The notes under the pieces: generated by a model
The model's database searches: none
What the model saw: only the letters and a program-made list of their open reading frames with translations
Told to the model about the DNA's origin: nothing
Origin: Polyangiaceae bacterium
GTDB lineage: Bacteria; Myxococcota_A; Polyangia; Polyangiales; Polyangiaceae
Direction: 5' to 3'
DNA: 42,709 bases
Assembly: GCA_016929495.1 (NCBI GenBank)
Contig: JAFGIS010000505.1
Location: 1-42,709 of the forward strand
Position numbers and translations under genes: made by a program
In this document: piece after piece, positions 14,233 to 23,305 of the stretch
Layout: each line of letters begins with the position of its first letter
Numbering within the stretch: the stretch's first letter is position 1

Positions 14233-15798
14233 ATGAATCCACTTCGTGCGGCTGCTGTCCTGACGGGCTCGGCGGTGTTCGCCTTGATCGCGCAGGTCGC
14301 CTGTTCGAGCTACTCCGACGACTGCCGTCATACCAACACCTGTGAGCCGAGCGACAACGCCGACAACACGGGCGCGACGGGCGGCTTCGGGAACGGCGGC
14401 GGAAGCGAGGCCAACAGCCCCGCTCGCTCGTGTGATCCCACCAGGACGCCGCATCAAGACGCGTGCGTGATTGGCGACTCGTATGCGGTATTCGTATCGC
14501 CGAAGGGGAGCGATTCGACCGATGCCGGCACGAAAAGCAAGCCCTTGAAAACCATCGCCGTGGCCCTGGCCCGCGCCCATGCCGACCACAAGCGCGTCTA
14601 CCTGTGCGGTGACGCGGGGCCGTTCACCGAGGACGTGACCATCGACGCGAGTCTCGACGGGACGGAGATCTACGGCGGGTTCAGGTGCGACGGCTTCGAA
14701 TACGCCGCCGGCGCGCACACCCAAATCATCTCCCGGTCCAGCGCGGCCTGGAAAGTTGCGGGGCTCGCCCTGGGGCTACACTTGGAGGACCTCCAGATCA
14801 CGGCCGCTGACGCGACGGCTCCCGGCGCGTCTAGCTTCGGGATGATGATCAGCGACTCGGCCAACGTCGTACTGAGGCGGGTGCTGGTTCAGGCTGGCGC
14901 CGCCGGGGATGGCGCAGCTGGCTCGAAGGGATCGGCTGGGCTCGCCGGAGAAACGACGCTGGGCCCCGTGCAGCGGGGGTTGGCGCCCAATTGCGACGGC
15001 ACGGCATCGACGAACGTGGGAGGCCGCTGGGCTGAAGCCAACTCGTGTGGCTCTCGAGGCGGAGACGGAGGTTCGGCTGACGGCGGCAACGGCACTTCCG
15101 GCCTGCCCAGAGGCAGCTTCAACGGCGGGGCTGGTTCGACCTCGGGCGCAGGGCAGACAGGTGGTGCTGGCGCGACGGGGGCCATGGGGGCGTCGGGAGC
15201 CTGGGCGGACGAGCAGGGTACGCTGACCGCGACGGGCTTCACTCCGGCAGACGGGAAGGCCGGCTCCGCGGGATCGGCAGGCCAAGGCGGAGGGGGTGGC
15301 GGTGCATCCACGGGCCGCGGCGACTGCCTCGGGGCCAGCGGGGGTGTCGGCGGCATGGGCGGCTGCGGCGGCGACGGAGGCAGAGGCGGCGGCGGCGGCG
15401 GCGCGAGCATCGGGATCCTGATGTCGCAGAGCAACGTCACCCTCGAAGACTCGACCGTTTCCTCAGGCAAGGGCGGCGACGGCGGCAAGGGCGGCGACGG
15501 CGGGCCAGGTGGCGCGGGCGGCCCAGGCGCTCCGGGCGGAGGCGCAGCTTCGGACGTGAGCGCGGGCGGCAACGGCGGACCGGGCGGAACAGGCGGCACC
15601 GGAGGGCCCGGTTCAGGCGGCACCGGAGGGCCCAGCTACGCGCTGGCCTACGCTGGAGACGCCCCGGTCGTACGGGCCAATGTCAGCTTCACGACTGAAG
15701 CAGGAGGACTTGCTGGCCCGGGCGGCGTATCGGGCAGTATCGTGGGCACTGCTGGCGCAGAAGGCGCGAGCGCCCAGCAGCTAGAAATACTGCTGTAG
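14233..15798 (+). CDS. Gly-rich DUF1565-type lipoprotein
   Basis: This 521-residue lipoprotein has a signal peptide ending at QVAC (Cys24). Residues about 84-150 (AVFVSPKGSDSTDAGTKSKP, IYGGF) match the DUF1565/right-handed beta-helix start common in myxobacterial surface lipoproteins. Parallel-helix strands follow to about 220. The rest is a Gly-rich region of irregular GG-X and G-X-Y repeats with interspersed strands (NVTLEDSTVSSGKGGDGGKG) up to about residue 505. The type is reminiscent of PGRS-like or cell-surface adhesin repeats; the partner is unknown. The Gly repeats are imperfect, so this is not a continuous collagen helix. GGAGACTCGC lies 2 nt before the ATG, identical to the leader of the first gene in this operon. 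It ends 5 bp before the convergent kinase gene. Confidence 0.85.
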   Translation: MNPLRAAAVLTGSAVFALIAQVACSSYSDDCRHTNTCEPSDNADNTGATGGFGNGGGSEANSPARSCDPTRTPHQDACVIGDSYAVFVSPKGSDSTDAGTKSKPLKTIAVALARAHADHKRVYLCGDAGPFTEDVTIDASLDGTEIYGGFRCDGFEYAAGAHTQIISRSSAAWKVAGLALGLHLEDLQITAADATAPGASSFGMMISDSANVVLRRVLVQAGAAGDGAAGSKGSAGLAGETTLGPVQRGLAPNCDGTASTNVGGRWAEANSCGSRGGDGGSADGGNGTSGLPRGSFNGGAGSTSGAGQTGGAGATGAMGASGAWADEQGTLTATGFTPADGKAGSAGSAGQGGGGGGASTGRGDCLGASGGVGGMGGCGGDGGRGGGGGGASIGILMSQSNVTLEDSTVSSGKGGDGGKGGDGGPGGAGGPGAPGGGAASDVSAGGNGGPGGTGGTGGPGSGGTGGPSYALAYAGDAPVVRANVSFTTEAGGLAGPGGVSGSIVGTAGAEGASAQQLEILL

Positions 15799-15803
15799 GC
15801 CTG

Positions 15804-17504
15804 CTACTTGTAGCCCACCGTAATCGGTATCGAGAACGACACGGCGTCCGGCTGCGGACCGAAGTTCATGGCTCGCGCTGCAGCCAGGATACACCTGCCA
15901 CCGGCCGTGGAGGCGAGCGAGGCTGGATTGAGGCCAACACGCTCCACGGCTCCACTCCGGTCCACGCTGAAGCTGACGCTCAGTCTCGCGCCGAGCTCTT
16001 GCTGGTGCATGGCGAGGCAGCTGCGGACCGGCCCCATCTGCCGATTGAAGGCTCTGGTCAAAGCCGCGGCGTCTGGCCCGCCGCCTCTGGACGCAGCGAT
16101 GCGGAGCGCTTTCTTTGCGGGATCAGCACCGCTCGGGGCCGAGCTGGCGGGAGGCGCTGGGGGAGCCCGGTCGGGCGGTGGCGCTGGCGCCGATTGAGGG
16201 GCGGAGGCAGCCGGTGGGCGCTGCGAGGCGACGGCTTCCGGCGTGTGCTCCTTTTCCACGACCAGGTAGCGCGCAGGTGGCGCCGCGGACGGCGTCCTGG
16301 TCACCAGCAGGGCACCGACGCCCACCACGGCCAGCGTCAGCGCCGCCATCGCAGCGATCAGCGCGGTCTGCCCAGCGGGGCGCCGCGGCCGCAGAGTAGC
16401 GCCCGACGCGCGAGCGCGCGCGGAGGCGATGAACTCGCGGTGGATCGCCCCAGGCCGCTGGGTGGGCAGCGACGCCGCGCGTGACGGCGCGACCTCGCGC
16501 CAGGCCGCATCACGCGCGCTCAAGGCTTCGTACCCCATCTGGACCGCCATATGATCGTCGGCGAAGTCACGTTGGATGCTTGCTCGGAAATCCTGCTCAC
16601 TATCCACTAGCGAGGACGGTCGGAGCTCCTGCAGCGCCCTGGCCAGGTCCAGCGCCGAAGCGAAGCGGTCGGCCGGGTCCTTCGCCATGGCGCGGCTGAG
16701 CACTTCACTCAGCTCGGCTGGCGCGTCTGATCTCAGCTCGTGGATGGGCGGGGGCATTCGCGTGAGGATGTTCCTGACCGTGTCGGCAACCGCCACGCCG
16801 CGGAACGGATGGGACCCTGCCAGCATCTGGTGGAGGACCACCGCCGCCGAGTACAGGTCACTCTTGGCAGAAGGCTCCTCGCCCTGCAAGAGCTCGGGCG
16901 GCGCGTAGCCGATCTTCCCCTTGAAGGCCGCTTCCTGGGTCTTGTACTCGGAGGGATCCCCCGTGATCCGCGCGATGCCGAAATCGGTGATTTTGACGTG
17001 ACCTTCGACATCAACCATGATGTTCCCGGGCGATACGTCCCGGTGCACGATCATGAGCGCCGTGCCGTCGCTTCTTCTGGCGGTATGGGCGTGGTGAAGC
17101 CCCTCGAGCACGCGCGTCGTGATGTAGATGCCATGCTCGACGCTGACCGTTCTTTTGACCGCATCCAAGTACGAACACCAGCGAGCGACATCGTAGCCGT
17201 GCACGTACTCCAGCACCATGATTTTGGCGCCGGCGTCGTCCCCGAAGTCGAGCACGCCGACGATGGATGGATGGCGCAGGTTGGACAGGATGTGCGCCTC
17301 GCGCACGAACATCTTGGTACTCTCCGGATCTGCCAGCAGATCCGCCAGCATGCGTTTGATGACGACCGGCCGTGCGAATCCCGCCGACCCCTCGGTGCGC
17401 CCCAGGTACACGGCGCCCATTCCGCCCTTGGCGAGCTTGCGCACGACCCGGTAGCGTCCGAGCACCAGGCAGCCCAGCAACGGGTCGGCCGGGTCGGAAA
17501 TCAT
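15804..17504 (-). CDS. Hanks-type Ser/Thr protein kinase with TM and AgmX/TonB-C-like periplasmic domain
   Basis: The 566-residue protein has a kinase domain (18-296): Gly loop GGMGAVYLG (27-35), Lys50, HRDVSPGN (154-161, catalytic Asp156), DFG (174-176), GYAPPE (199-204) and DLYS (216-219), so it looks catalytically complete. After a basic linker comes one TM segment (about 380-402), a Pro/Ala stretch, and a C-terminal domain (480-566: FNRQMGPVRSCLAMHQQELG, paired Cys496/Cys538) resembling the AgmX/PglI C-terminal or TonB-like domain. The C-terminal part should sense or contact the periplasm while the kinase acts in the cytosol. ATG 17504 overlaps the stop of the upstream FecR gene (ATGA), so the two are coupled. 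Upstream in-frame codons encode a low-quality Arg-rich stretch and are excluded. Confidence 0.93.
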   Translation of the reverse strand: MISDPADPLLGCLVLGRYRVVRKLAKGGMGAVYLGRTEGSAGFARPVVIKRMLADLLADPESTKMFVREAHILSNLRHPSIVGVLDFGDDAGAKIMVLEYVHGYDVARWCSYLDAVKRTVSVEHGIYITTRVLEGLHHAHTARRSDGTALMIVHRDVSPGNIMVDVEGHVKITDFGIARITGDPSEYKTQEAAFKGKIGYAPPELLQGEEPSAKSDLYSAAVVLHQMLAGSHPFRGVAVADTVRNILTRMPPPIHELRSDAPAELSEVLSRAMAKDPADRFASALDLARALQELRPSSLVDSEQDFRASIQRDFADDHMAVQMGYEALSARDAAWREVAPSRAASLPTQRPGAIHREFIASARARASGATLRPRRPAGQTALIAAMAALTLAVVGVGALLVTRTPSAAPPARYLVVEKEHTPEAVASQRPPAASAPQSAPAPPPDRAPPAPPASSAPSGADPAKKALRIAASRGGGPDAAALTRAFNRQMGPVRSCLAMHQQELGARLSVSFSVDRSGAVERVGLNPASLASTAGGRCILAAARAMNFGPQPDAVSFSIPITVGYK

Positions 17505-19483
17505 CGCTCGACCCCCGACGCTCGTCGCAGGTACAGATCGCTCCCGCGGCGGGGGTGCTGGAAACGGATGAGCAAGACGCGGTCGCCCGCGGTGGCCGGT
17601 CCGGAGAAGCGACGCACGTCGTCGACGGGAAGCTCTCGGTCGCCGACGAAGACGCGCCAGTCGGGCAGTGCGGAACCGGAGACGGTCACGCTCGCTCCGG
17701 GAGCAAATCCCCCGTCGCTGGGAGAGTTGATGCTGGCCTTGGGGGCCGCTGGATCGAAACGCACGACCACGGTGGCAGGACGAGATTGTGCGCTGCCGGT
17801 CTGGAAGGTCAAGACATGGCGCCCCTCGACCACAGCGCCGGAACGGAAGGTGTACTCCGGCTGCGCAGTGGTCAGCGATCGCGTGCCGGACGGGGATTGG
17901 TGCACCAGCACGTAGCTCGAGGCCTTGGGGGGATGCGGCCAGCGCACGAGGACCGTGGGCAACCTGTTCTGATACAGGACCGTGTAGGCCCGGCCGTCGG
18001 TGTCCACGAACGTAGACGGCGCACCGGCTGCCAGGGGTGCCGTGCCCGCGTCGTGGATGACGGCGACGCTTCCCTGGGCCGCGACCGGCCCCTCTACGCC
18101 GCTCTCGTCCAGACATCGCACGCGATACAGGCTCGCCCCACTCGGGACTCGGAGATTGGCCTGTCCGGTCGCCACGGCTGCGTCGGCTACGCTCCCCCTG
18201 CGCATGAGCTCGACCATCGCTCGGGCCGGGCAGACCGAACCGAAGACGAATCCGACCGCCGTGGGTGGATTCGGGTCGTGCAGGGCAAGCGACCCGCCGG
18301 CATTCACGGTCACATCGAAGAACCCGATACCGCGTCCGGTGACCTTCACCTGGCCTTTGGCACCGATCGTCACCTTCTCGCCTGCGCGCAGCGTCTCCTG
18401 CCGGCCGCCGATCTTCACGACAACGATGCCCTGGCGTGCCACGATGCCGACCAGGCGCTGGTGATCCAGCTTCACCTCGGCCACGCTCTTGGTCTGGCTA
18501 CCCCGTGCCACGACGCTCCCGTCCGCGACGCGCAGCCCCACGTCGGTGCCATCCGCCGTGAGCACCGTGCTGCCAGACACGAGTGAAACGAAACGGTCGG
18601 GGCTGCCTCCAATCGCGTACTGACCGGGACCTCCGAGCCGTGCTGTCTGTCTACCGCCCTGGACTTCGGCGTTGGCTCCGCTCGCAAGCCGGAGCTCGCT
18701 GCCCGGAGCGACGCGCACATCGCCCGAATCGAGCCTGCTCCAAGCCTTGTCGCCGGGGGCCTTGAGGCTCGTCCCAGGGCCCTCGACCTTCACGACGAGT
18801 TGGCCGAAGTCGACCAGCGGCTTGGCCACGGCCTCGACGGGCGCTGTGGGAGCACCGCTCGGCACGCTCGCCGCCTCTTCGCCGAAGCGTTCGAGTACGG
18901 CCAGCCCGACTCCGATTTCGATGCCCTGTCCTGCGTGCAGCGTTTCGGTCTGCTTGCCCGCCGCTTCGAGACGCGCCTTGCCCACGCGCACGAACAGTCG
19001 CAGTCCCTTCTTGCCGGACCCTACCTGGACGATGCTCCCCGGATCGATGCGCGCCAGGCCCATCTGGGTTCGCAGAAGGAGCTCCGCGCCACCGGCCTCG
19101 ATCGTCACGGAGCCGGCCTGCACGTCGAGACCGCGCTCTCGCCTGTTCGGCGGTGTGGGCGAGAACCGAACGACGGTACTCTCTTCCAGCAGGAGCATCG
19201 TGCCGTCGTCGAGCAAGACGGCCGCGGCCGCTTTCGGGCCGGTGCGCACCCCGTCTCCCACCGAGAACTCGCTGCCAACGGGAGCCGGCAGCCATTGGCC
19301 CGGCTTTGCGGCATGGTCGCGTGAGACCGGACCGTCTTCGTGCTTGAGCTCGGCGATCACGACCCGCGAGCAGCCCCATCGACTGCACGCCGGCACAAAC
19401 GCCAGCAGGAGCGCGAGGCTCCACAGGAGGGCCTTCGGTGCGCGAGTCACGCTGTTGTGGAAATCACCGCGCTGGGCCCTCAT
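17501..19483 (-). CDS. FecR-domain lipoprotein or secreted protein
   Basis: The 660-residue protein has an N-terminal signal (hydrophobic about 18-32, then VPACSRWGC; Cys33 may be lipidated but the lipobox is weak). FecR-type beta repeats follow: VGDGVRTGPKAAAAVLLDDG, LEESTVVRFSP, VQAGSVTIEAGG and RVGKARLEA, with a second set around residues 220-390 (GSELRLASGANAEVQGG, LRAGEKVTIG). The C-terminal third has Ig-like or fibronectin-like strands (VRWPHPPKASSYVLVHQSPS; FAPGASVTVSGSALPDWRVF). FecR domains normally sense periplasmic signals. Here the stop overlaps the kinase start, suggesting the protein signals with, or is regulated by, that kinase. GTG 19552 would add 23 residues; ATG 19483 places the signal peptide correctly. 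Confidence 0.85.
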   Translation of the reverse strand: MRAQRGDFHNSVTRAPKALLWSLALLLAFVPACSRWGCSRVVIAELKHEDGPVSRDHAAKPGQWLPAPVGSEFSVGDGVRTGPKAAAAVLLDDGTMLLLEESTVVRFSPTPPNRRERGLDVQAGSVTIEAGGAELLLRTQMGLARIDPGSIVQVGSGKKGLRLFVRVGKARLEAAGKQTETLHAGQGIEIGVGLAVLERFGEEAASVPSGAPTAPVEAVAKPLVDFGQLVVKVEGPGTSLKAPGDKAWSRLDSGDVRVAPGSELRLASGANAEVQGGRQTARLGGPGQYAIGGSPDRFVSLVSGSTVLTADGTDVGLRVADGSVVARGSQTKSVAEVKLDHQRLVGIVARQGIVVVKIGGRQETLRAGEKVTIGAKGQVKVTGRGIGFFDVTVNAGGSLALHDPNPPTAVGFVFGSVCPARAMVELMRRGSVADAAVATGQANLRVPSGASLYRVRCLDESGVEGPVAAQGSVAVIHDAGTAPLAAGAPSTFVDTDGRAYTVLYQNRLPTVLVRWPHPPKASSYVLVHQSPSGTRSLTTAQPEYTFRSGAVVEGRHVLTFQTGSAQSRPATVVVRFDPAAPKASINSPSDGGFAPGASVTVSGSALPDWRVFVGDRELPVDDVRRFSGPATAGDRVLLIRFQHPRRGSDLYLRRASGVER

Positions 19484-19720
19484 CTTCTGCGCCGTTCGGT
19501 CGGTGTCGAAGCGGCCGTCCTGTGACCCGCGAGCCGCTTCGAGTCCCGTCACTCATTGACTGGAACACAAAACGACGACGACGACGGAGATCTTTAGACG
19601 CGTCGTGGGCTGTTGCCCTCGGCTCCGAGACCGGGCACATACCTGGACCCACATGGTACCCCACTGCGCTCGCTGCCGCCGGAGGCAGCGGCCCGCGCCG
19701 GGCCTGCGCTACAGTGAGCC

Positions 19721-21124
19721 ATGCCTCCGACCCGAGCAGTCTTCGCCCTGTTGGTCTGTTCGGGTCTGCTCGGGTGCACGCGCAAGCCGCAGACTCACGA
19801 GTCGACAGCTCCAGGCCGCGGCGCTTCGTCGCGCTCAGCGGTGTCTGCGGAGCCTGTGTCGACACCGTCCGACGCGGGAGCCGAGGCAGCGCCCTCCGCT
19901 GCGGCCGCCCCCGCGCAAATCGATCCCGATGGGGATGACGACCCGACCTCCACTGGAGAGGGAACCCTGCCGCAACGGGCGCACTTCGAAAAAGTCGGCA
20001 GGCCGCCGCTGGCCCTGCGTCAAATCTGCGATCTGACCCCGCTCGGCGACGCCCTGTACGCGGCGCACGCCCTACAGCCGCTCGGCGCCGACGGAGCGAC
20101 GATAAGCCGATACCAGCCGGCCGAAGAGGACAAGCCTTTCACCGTCGCGTTCGACTGGAATCGGCCGGGTGAGCCTGCCAAGGGTGGCGGAGCAGGCCAG
20201 GGTTTCTTGCGCATCCACTTGATCGGTGGCCGACTGTTCGTGCCAGATGCCGATCCACCGTACAACGGTTTTGGCATCGCGGATTTCGGGACAGAAGGCT
20301 ACGTCTTCCTGTCCGGACCGGGCGGCAATTTCGCGCCAGCGCGCCGCCCCAAGCACCGCCCGCCAGGCTTTCCGAGCCTCGATGGCCAGCCCGGAGCCGC
20401 CGTACTGCCGCGCGCCTACCATGTGCTCGACGTAATCCGCTACCGAGGGCGGCTCTACGCATCCACCGGATCGGTTCCTCCCAAGGAGCACGCGTGGCGA
20501 GGCCCGTCGCCGGGAGCGCTGCACGTGGCCAACGCCGACCTGTCACGCTGGAGCTACGAGGTCGACTACCCGTACCCGTGGGGCAACGGCGTGTGGCGGC
20601 TCACGTTCATGGTGCGCTTCAAAGACCGCCTGTACGTCGGAATCCAAGACTACGACGGCCGCGAACCGAACGACTTCCTCATGCTGACGCCCGCGGCGGA
20701 TTCGTCCGCGCTGACGCACGAAGACGTCCATCCCGTCCGCGTCACCCAAGACGGCGCCGCGCAGACGCTGCGCTGGTACACCGACCGCGGCAAGCTCTAC
20801 TGGATCGCATGGGGCCGCGACGGCGTGTGGCTGCGCGTCACCGCCGACGGAGACCACTGGACGCCGATCACGCTGCCGCCGGATCTCGGCGCGCCCACGG
20901 ACATCACGCGCTTCCGCGACAGCCTCGTGGTGCTCACCGAGCGCGCGCTGATCAAGCTCGACGCCCAGGGCCCGACGGTGATCGCGACCGTGGACGAGAA
21001 GAAGTCTCCGTTCGAGCTCAGGGACACGATGTGCGCAGCGCCGCTCGGCGTGCTGAACAACGAGCTGTACGCCGGGGGGCAGAGGAAGGGGGCGCTGTAC
21101 AGGCTGGTGGGGGACGACGGCTGA
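19721..21124 (+). CDS. Hypothetical lipoprotein, probably beta-propeller-like
   Basis: The 467-residue protein has a signal peptide with lipobox LLGC (Cys19) and a low-complexity spacer rich in Ala/Ser/Pro/Asp up to about residue 80. A large domain of repeated strands follows: DALYAAHALQPLGADGATI, FLRIHLIGGRLFVPDADPPY, YRGRLYASTGSVPP, VRFKDRLYVGIQDYDG, WYTDRGKLYWIAWGRDGVW and LNNELYAGGQRKGALYRL. Recurrent 'GRLY/DRLY' strands suggest a beta-propeller. I cannot assign a family. It is transcribed divergently from the FecR-kinase operon; the 237 bp between the starts presumably hold both promoters and contain no other gene. Confidence 0.75.
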   Translation: MPPTRAVFALLVCSGLLGCTRKPQTHESTAPGRGASSRSAVSAEPVSTPSDAGAEAAPSAAAAPAQIDPDGDDDPTSTGEGTLPQRAHFEKVGRPPLALRQICDLTPLGDALYAAHALQPLGADGATISRYQPAEEDKPFTVAFDWNRPGEPAKGGGAGQGFLRIHLIGGRLFVPDADPPYNGFGIADFGTEGYVFLSGPGGNFAPARRPKHRPPGFPSLDGQPGAAVLPRAYHVLDVIRYRGRLYASTGSVPPKEHAWRGPSPGALHVANADLSRWSYEVDYPYPWGNGVWRLTFMVRFKDRLYVGIQDYDGREPNDFLMLTPAADSSALTHEDVHPVRVTQDGAAQTLRWYTDRGKLYWIAWGRDGVWLRVTADGDHWTPITLPPDLGAPTDITRFRDSLVVLTERALIKLDAQGPTVIATVDEKKSPFELRDTMCAAPLGVLNNELYAGGQRKGALYRLVGDDG

Positions 21125-21130
21125 CGCCGG

Positions 21131-21287
21131 CTACAGTCGATCCCACGCGATGGCCCGCACGCGATCGGTGAGCTGCTGTGGCTCGGGGCAACGGCACACC
21201 AGCAGGCCGCGGCGAGCGCGCGCGAGGTATTCGTCCAAGGACTTCTTCAGGTGCCGGGCGTCCGCAGGACGCGGCCGCTGCGTTCAC
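21131..21287 (-). pseudogene. C-terminal gene remnant
   Basis: On the minus strand about 45 sense codons read ADARHLKKSLDEYLARARRG, LLVCRCPEPQQLTDRVRAIA and end WDRL at a TAG (21131). There is no start codon; the frame begins right after the stop of the neighbouring membrane protein gene. The composition is protein-like and helical, so I take it for the tail of a lost gene. No family assigned. Confidence 0.35.
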
Positions 21288-21288
21288 C

Positions 21289-21855
21289 TCACCTCGATCG
21301 GAACTGCTCTTCGGGGAATAGGACAGTCAGCAGACCGAGCGCCAAGAAAGCGCCCCCAACGAAGATGGCCACCCAGTTGCCCAGGCTGAAGCTCGCGTTG
21401 GGGTTGGCGTTCGGAGCGATTCGACGATAGGTTTCGTTGATCGTGTCTTGTACCGGAATCAACGGCAGGAATGAGAGCATTGAGACCAGCCAGAACGGAT
21501 CCGGCAAACGATACAGAAGGCTGAGGATGATGAAGCCCCACGCCGAAGACTGAACTTGGAAGCTCGGCTTGACGCCGGCATACGCGGCGGCAAGCTTCAC
21601 GTCGCGCAGGAGCGCGTGGGTGAAAAACACGGCGAAGATCGCCCGGGGGAGCGGCCAGATATCCGAGTGGATGCTGTCCTTGGTCAGCTTCCAGTGCTTG
21701 TAGAACCAATAGACCTCGTAGAGGCCGAACGTAGCCAGACACATCACGATGAATTTCGTGCGAGACACGAGGAAGAAGCGCGCCTCTTGAGGGAGAGCGC
21801 GGTCGAGATGGGGTTCGTCGTGTGCTGGCGGCGCAAAGGGGTTCAAGTCGGCCAC
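21289..21855 (-). CDS. Small multi-pass membrane protein (DUF4234-like)
   Basis: This 188-residue protein has a short N-terminus (MADLNPFAPPAHDEP) and then FFLVSRTKFIVMCLATFGLY-EVYWFYKHW, a pattern typical of DUF4234-type membrane proteins. Four hydrophobic segments follow at about 31-53, 71-90, 103-130 and 158-180. No catalytic motif is visible. It stands alone on the minus strand, with a structured intergenic region upstream. Function unknown. Confidence 0.75.
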   Translation of the reverse strand: MADLNPFAPPAHDEPHLDRALPQEARFFLVSRTKFIVMCLATFGLYEVYWFYKHWKLTKDSIHSDIWPLPRAIFAVFFTHALLRDVKLAAAYAGVKPSFQVQSSAWGFIILSLLYRLPDPFWLVSMLSFLPLIPVQDTINETYRRIAPNANPNASFSLGNWVAIFVGGAFLALGLLTVLFPEEQFRSR

Positions 21856-21954
21856 GACTTGTGCAGGATAGCAGACATGCCCGAAGCTGTGAATCGCCCG
21901 GCTATTCTCGTGGGCCGCTCAGCCCGCCGTAGCGATGGGCCCAAGACTCTGGGT

Positions 21955-21995
21955 CCCCAAGTTCTGACGGACGCAGTCCGGCAGCCAACTTGGGG
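21955..21995. repeat. 41-nt nested hairpin
   Basis: Outer arms CCCCAAGTT (21955-21963) and AACTTGGGG (21987-21995) are perfectly complementary. Inside them CGGAC/GTCCG form a second helix, extended by CTG/CAG with one unpaired base on each side, around a 3-nt loop. It lies in the 286-bp space between the aminotransferase stop and the membrane protein start, both on the minus strand. No U-tract follows on either side, so it may be a 3' end hairpin, a protein-binding site or a regulatory RNA structure. Nothing else is visible in that space. Confidence 0.6.
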
Positions 21996-22141
21996 CATGA
22001 CCAAAGGTCGACAGAGAGTCTGGGGATTGTAGTCCCCCGCCTGCCGCTGTTCCGTTGCGGAGAGCAACGGGTCACCGCTCGAGCCTTTGGCCGCGGACAG
22101 GTCGAAGGCTTTGTTGGTCAAGCCACTGCCTCGCTGGGGCA

Positions 22142-23305
22142 TCACCTCGAGCACAGGCCCCTGCGCAACCGTTCCCGCGCCTGGTCCGAGTCGTCGAATC
22201 GCGAAAACGCCAGGCGCAGGTGCCGATCCGGGCCCGGACAGCCCGGGTGGCGAAACGCGCGCTCCGGCACACCGAGTACCCCAAGGGCGGCGGCCCGCCG
22301 TACCAGGGCCGTTGCATCGCCCCGTGCGTCGAGCCACAGGAAGAAGCCTCCCCCGGGCGCTCGTGCGTCGTAGCCGATCGTTCGGCACGCTTGCTCCAAA
22401 GCGCGGGCGCGCCGGGCGTACGCTTGCCGCAGCCGGCCCAGATGCGCTTCCCAGTCGAGCCGCTGCAATAGCCCATACGCCAAATGCTGAGCCAGAGTCC
22501 CTGCCTGCAGACTCGACGCCTGGAGCAGCCGGACCAGCGGCTCGACGAGCTCTCGGGGTGCGACCATCCAGCCTATTCGGAGGCCGGGGCACAGAGTCTT
22601 GGAGAACGTGCCGAGCAGGATCCCGCGGGTCGGGAGCCCCGCACAGAGCGGCCGCGCGGGCTCAGCGTCGAAGGCGAGATCGCCGTACGCGTCGTCTTCG
22701 ATGACCAGCGCGCCGCACTGCTCGGCGAAGCGCACCAGCTCGCAACACTGCTCTTGGCTCGCGGTGCGGCCGGTGGGATTCTGATGGTTCGGGATGACGT
22801 AGAGCGCCCCGAAGCGCCGACCGCGGAGCGCGTCGAGCTCCCAGCCGTCCGTGGTGACGGGCAGCGCCACCACGGGCGCCTCGGCCAAGGCGAAGGCCTG
22901 CTCGGCTCCAGGATAACCTGGCTGCTCGAGCGCCACCGGTTGCGTGCGGCTCGTGAGCAAGGCCGCCGCCGTGTACAGCGCCTGCTGCGAGCCATGGCTA
23001 AGCAGCACCTGATCCGAGCTCACGGTGCAGCCCCGCCGTCGGAGCCTCTCCGCGACAAAGACACGGAGCGGCTCGAGCCCTTCGGTGGGCGCATACTGCA
23101 GCGAATGGTCCGCGCCGCGTACCACGACCTCTTCGGCGACGGCCGCGAGTTCGTCGCTGGGAAACAGCGCTGGATCAGGCCAACCGCCGCCGAGATCGAG
23201 GACGGGTCCGCTGCGGTGCCCGGACAGGAGCGCCCGAATCGGCGAGCCGGGCAAGGCGCTGGCGCGATCGGACAGGGCGTGGAACTCGGGAACGGGCTGG
23301 GCCAT
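22142..23305 (-). CDS. PLP-dependent class I/II aminotransferase (MocR/LysN-like, no DNA-binding domain)
   Basis: This 387-residue fold-type I aminotransferase has LQYAPTEGLEPLR (69-81), LLSHGSQQALYTAA (101-114), HQNPTG (174-179), the PLP-ring Asp in EDDAYGDL (203-210, probably Asp204), the Schiff-base lysine Lys236 in GTFSKTLCPGLRIGW, and Arg364 in LRLAFS for the substrate carboxylate. It resembles the catalytic half of MocR proteins and LysN/AADAT-type enzymes, so it likely transaminates an amino or keto acid; the substrate is not predictable. ATG 23305 gives a normal N-terminus; an in-frame ATG at 23377 would run into the LysR promoter. It is divergent from the LysR gene, the usual layout for a regulator and its target. 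Confidence 0.9.
   Translation of the reverse strand: MAQPVPEFHALSDRASALPGSPIRALLSGHRSGPVLDLGGGWPDPALFPSDELAAVAEEVVVRGADHSLQYAPTEGLEPLRVFVAERLRRRGCTVSSDQVLLSHGSQQALYTAAALLTSRTQPVALEQPGYPGAEQAFALAEAPVVALPVTTDGWELDALRGRRFGALYVIPNHQNPTGRTASQEQCCELVRFAEQCGALVIEDDAYGDLAFDAEPARPLCAGLPTRGILLGTFSKTLCPGLRIGWMVAPRELVEPLVRLLQASSLQAGTLAQHLAYGLLQRLDWEAHLGRLRQAYARRARALEQACRTIGYDARAPGGGFFLWLDARGDATALVRRAAALGVLGVPERAFRHPGCPGPDRHLRLAFSRFDDSDQARERLRRGLCSR

Noticed and set aside
14890..15790. Gly-rich region of the 14233 lipoprotein as a second true collagen domain
   Set aside because: G-X-Y register breaks repeatedly and GG pairs dominate, unlike the unbroken triplets of the collagen-cytochrome.
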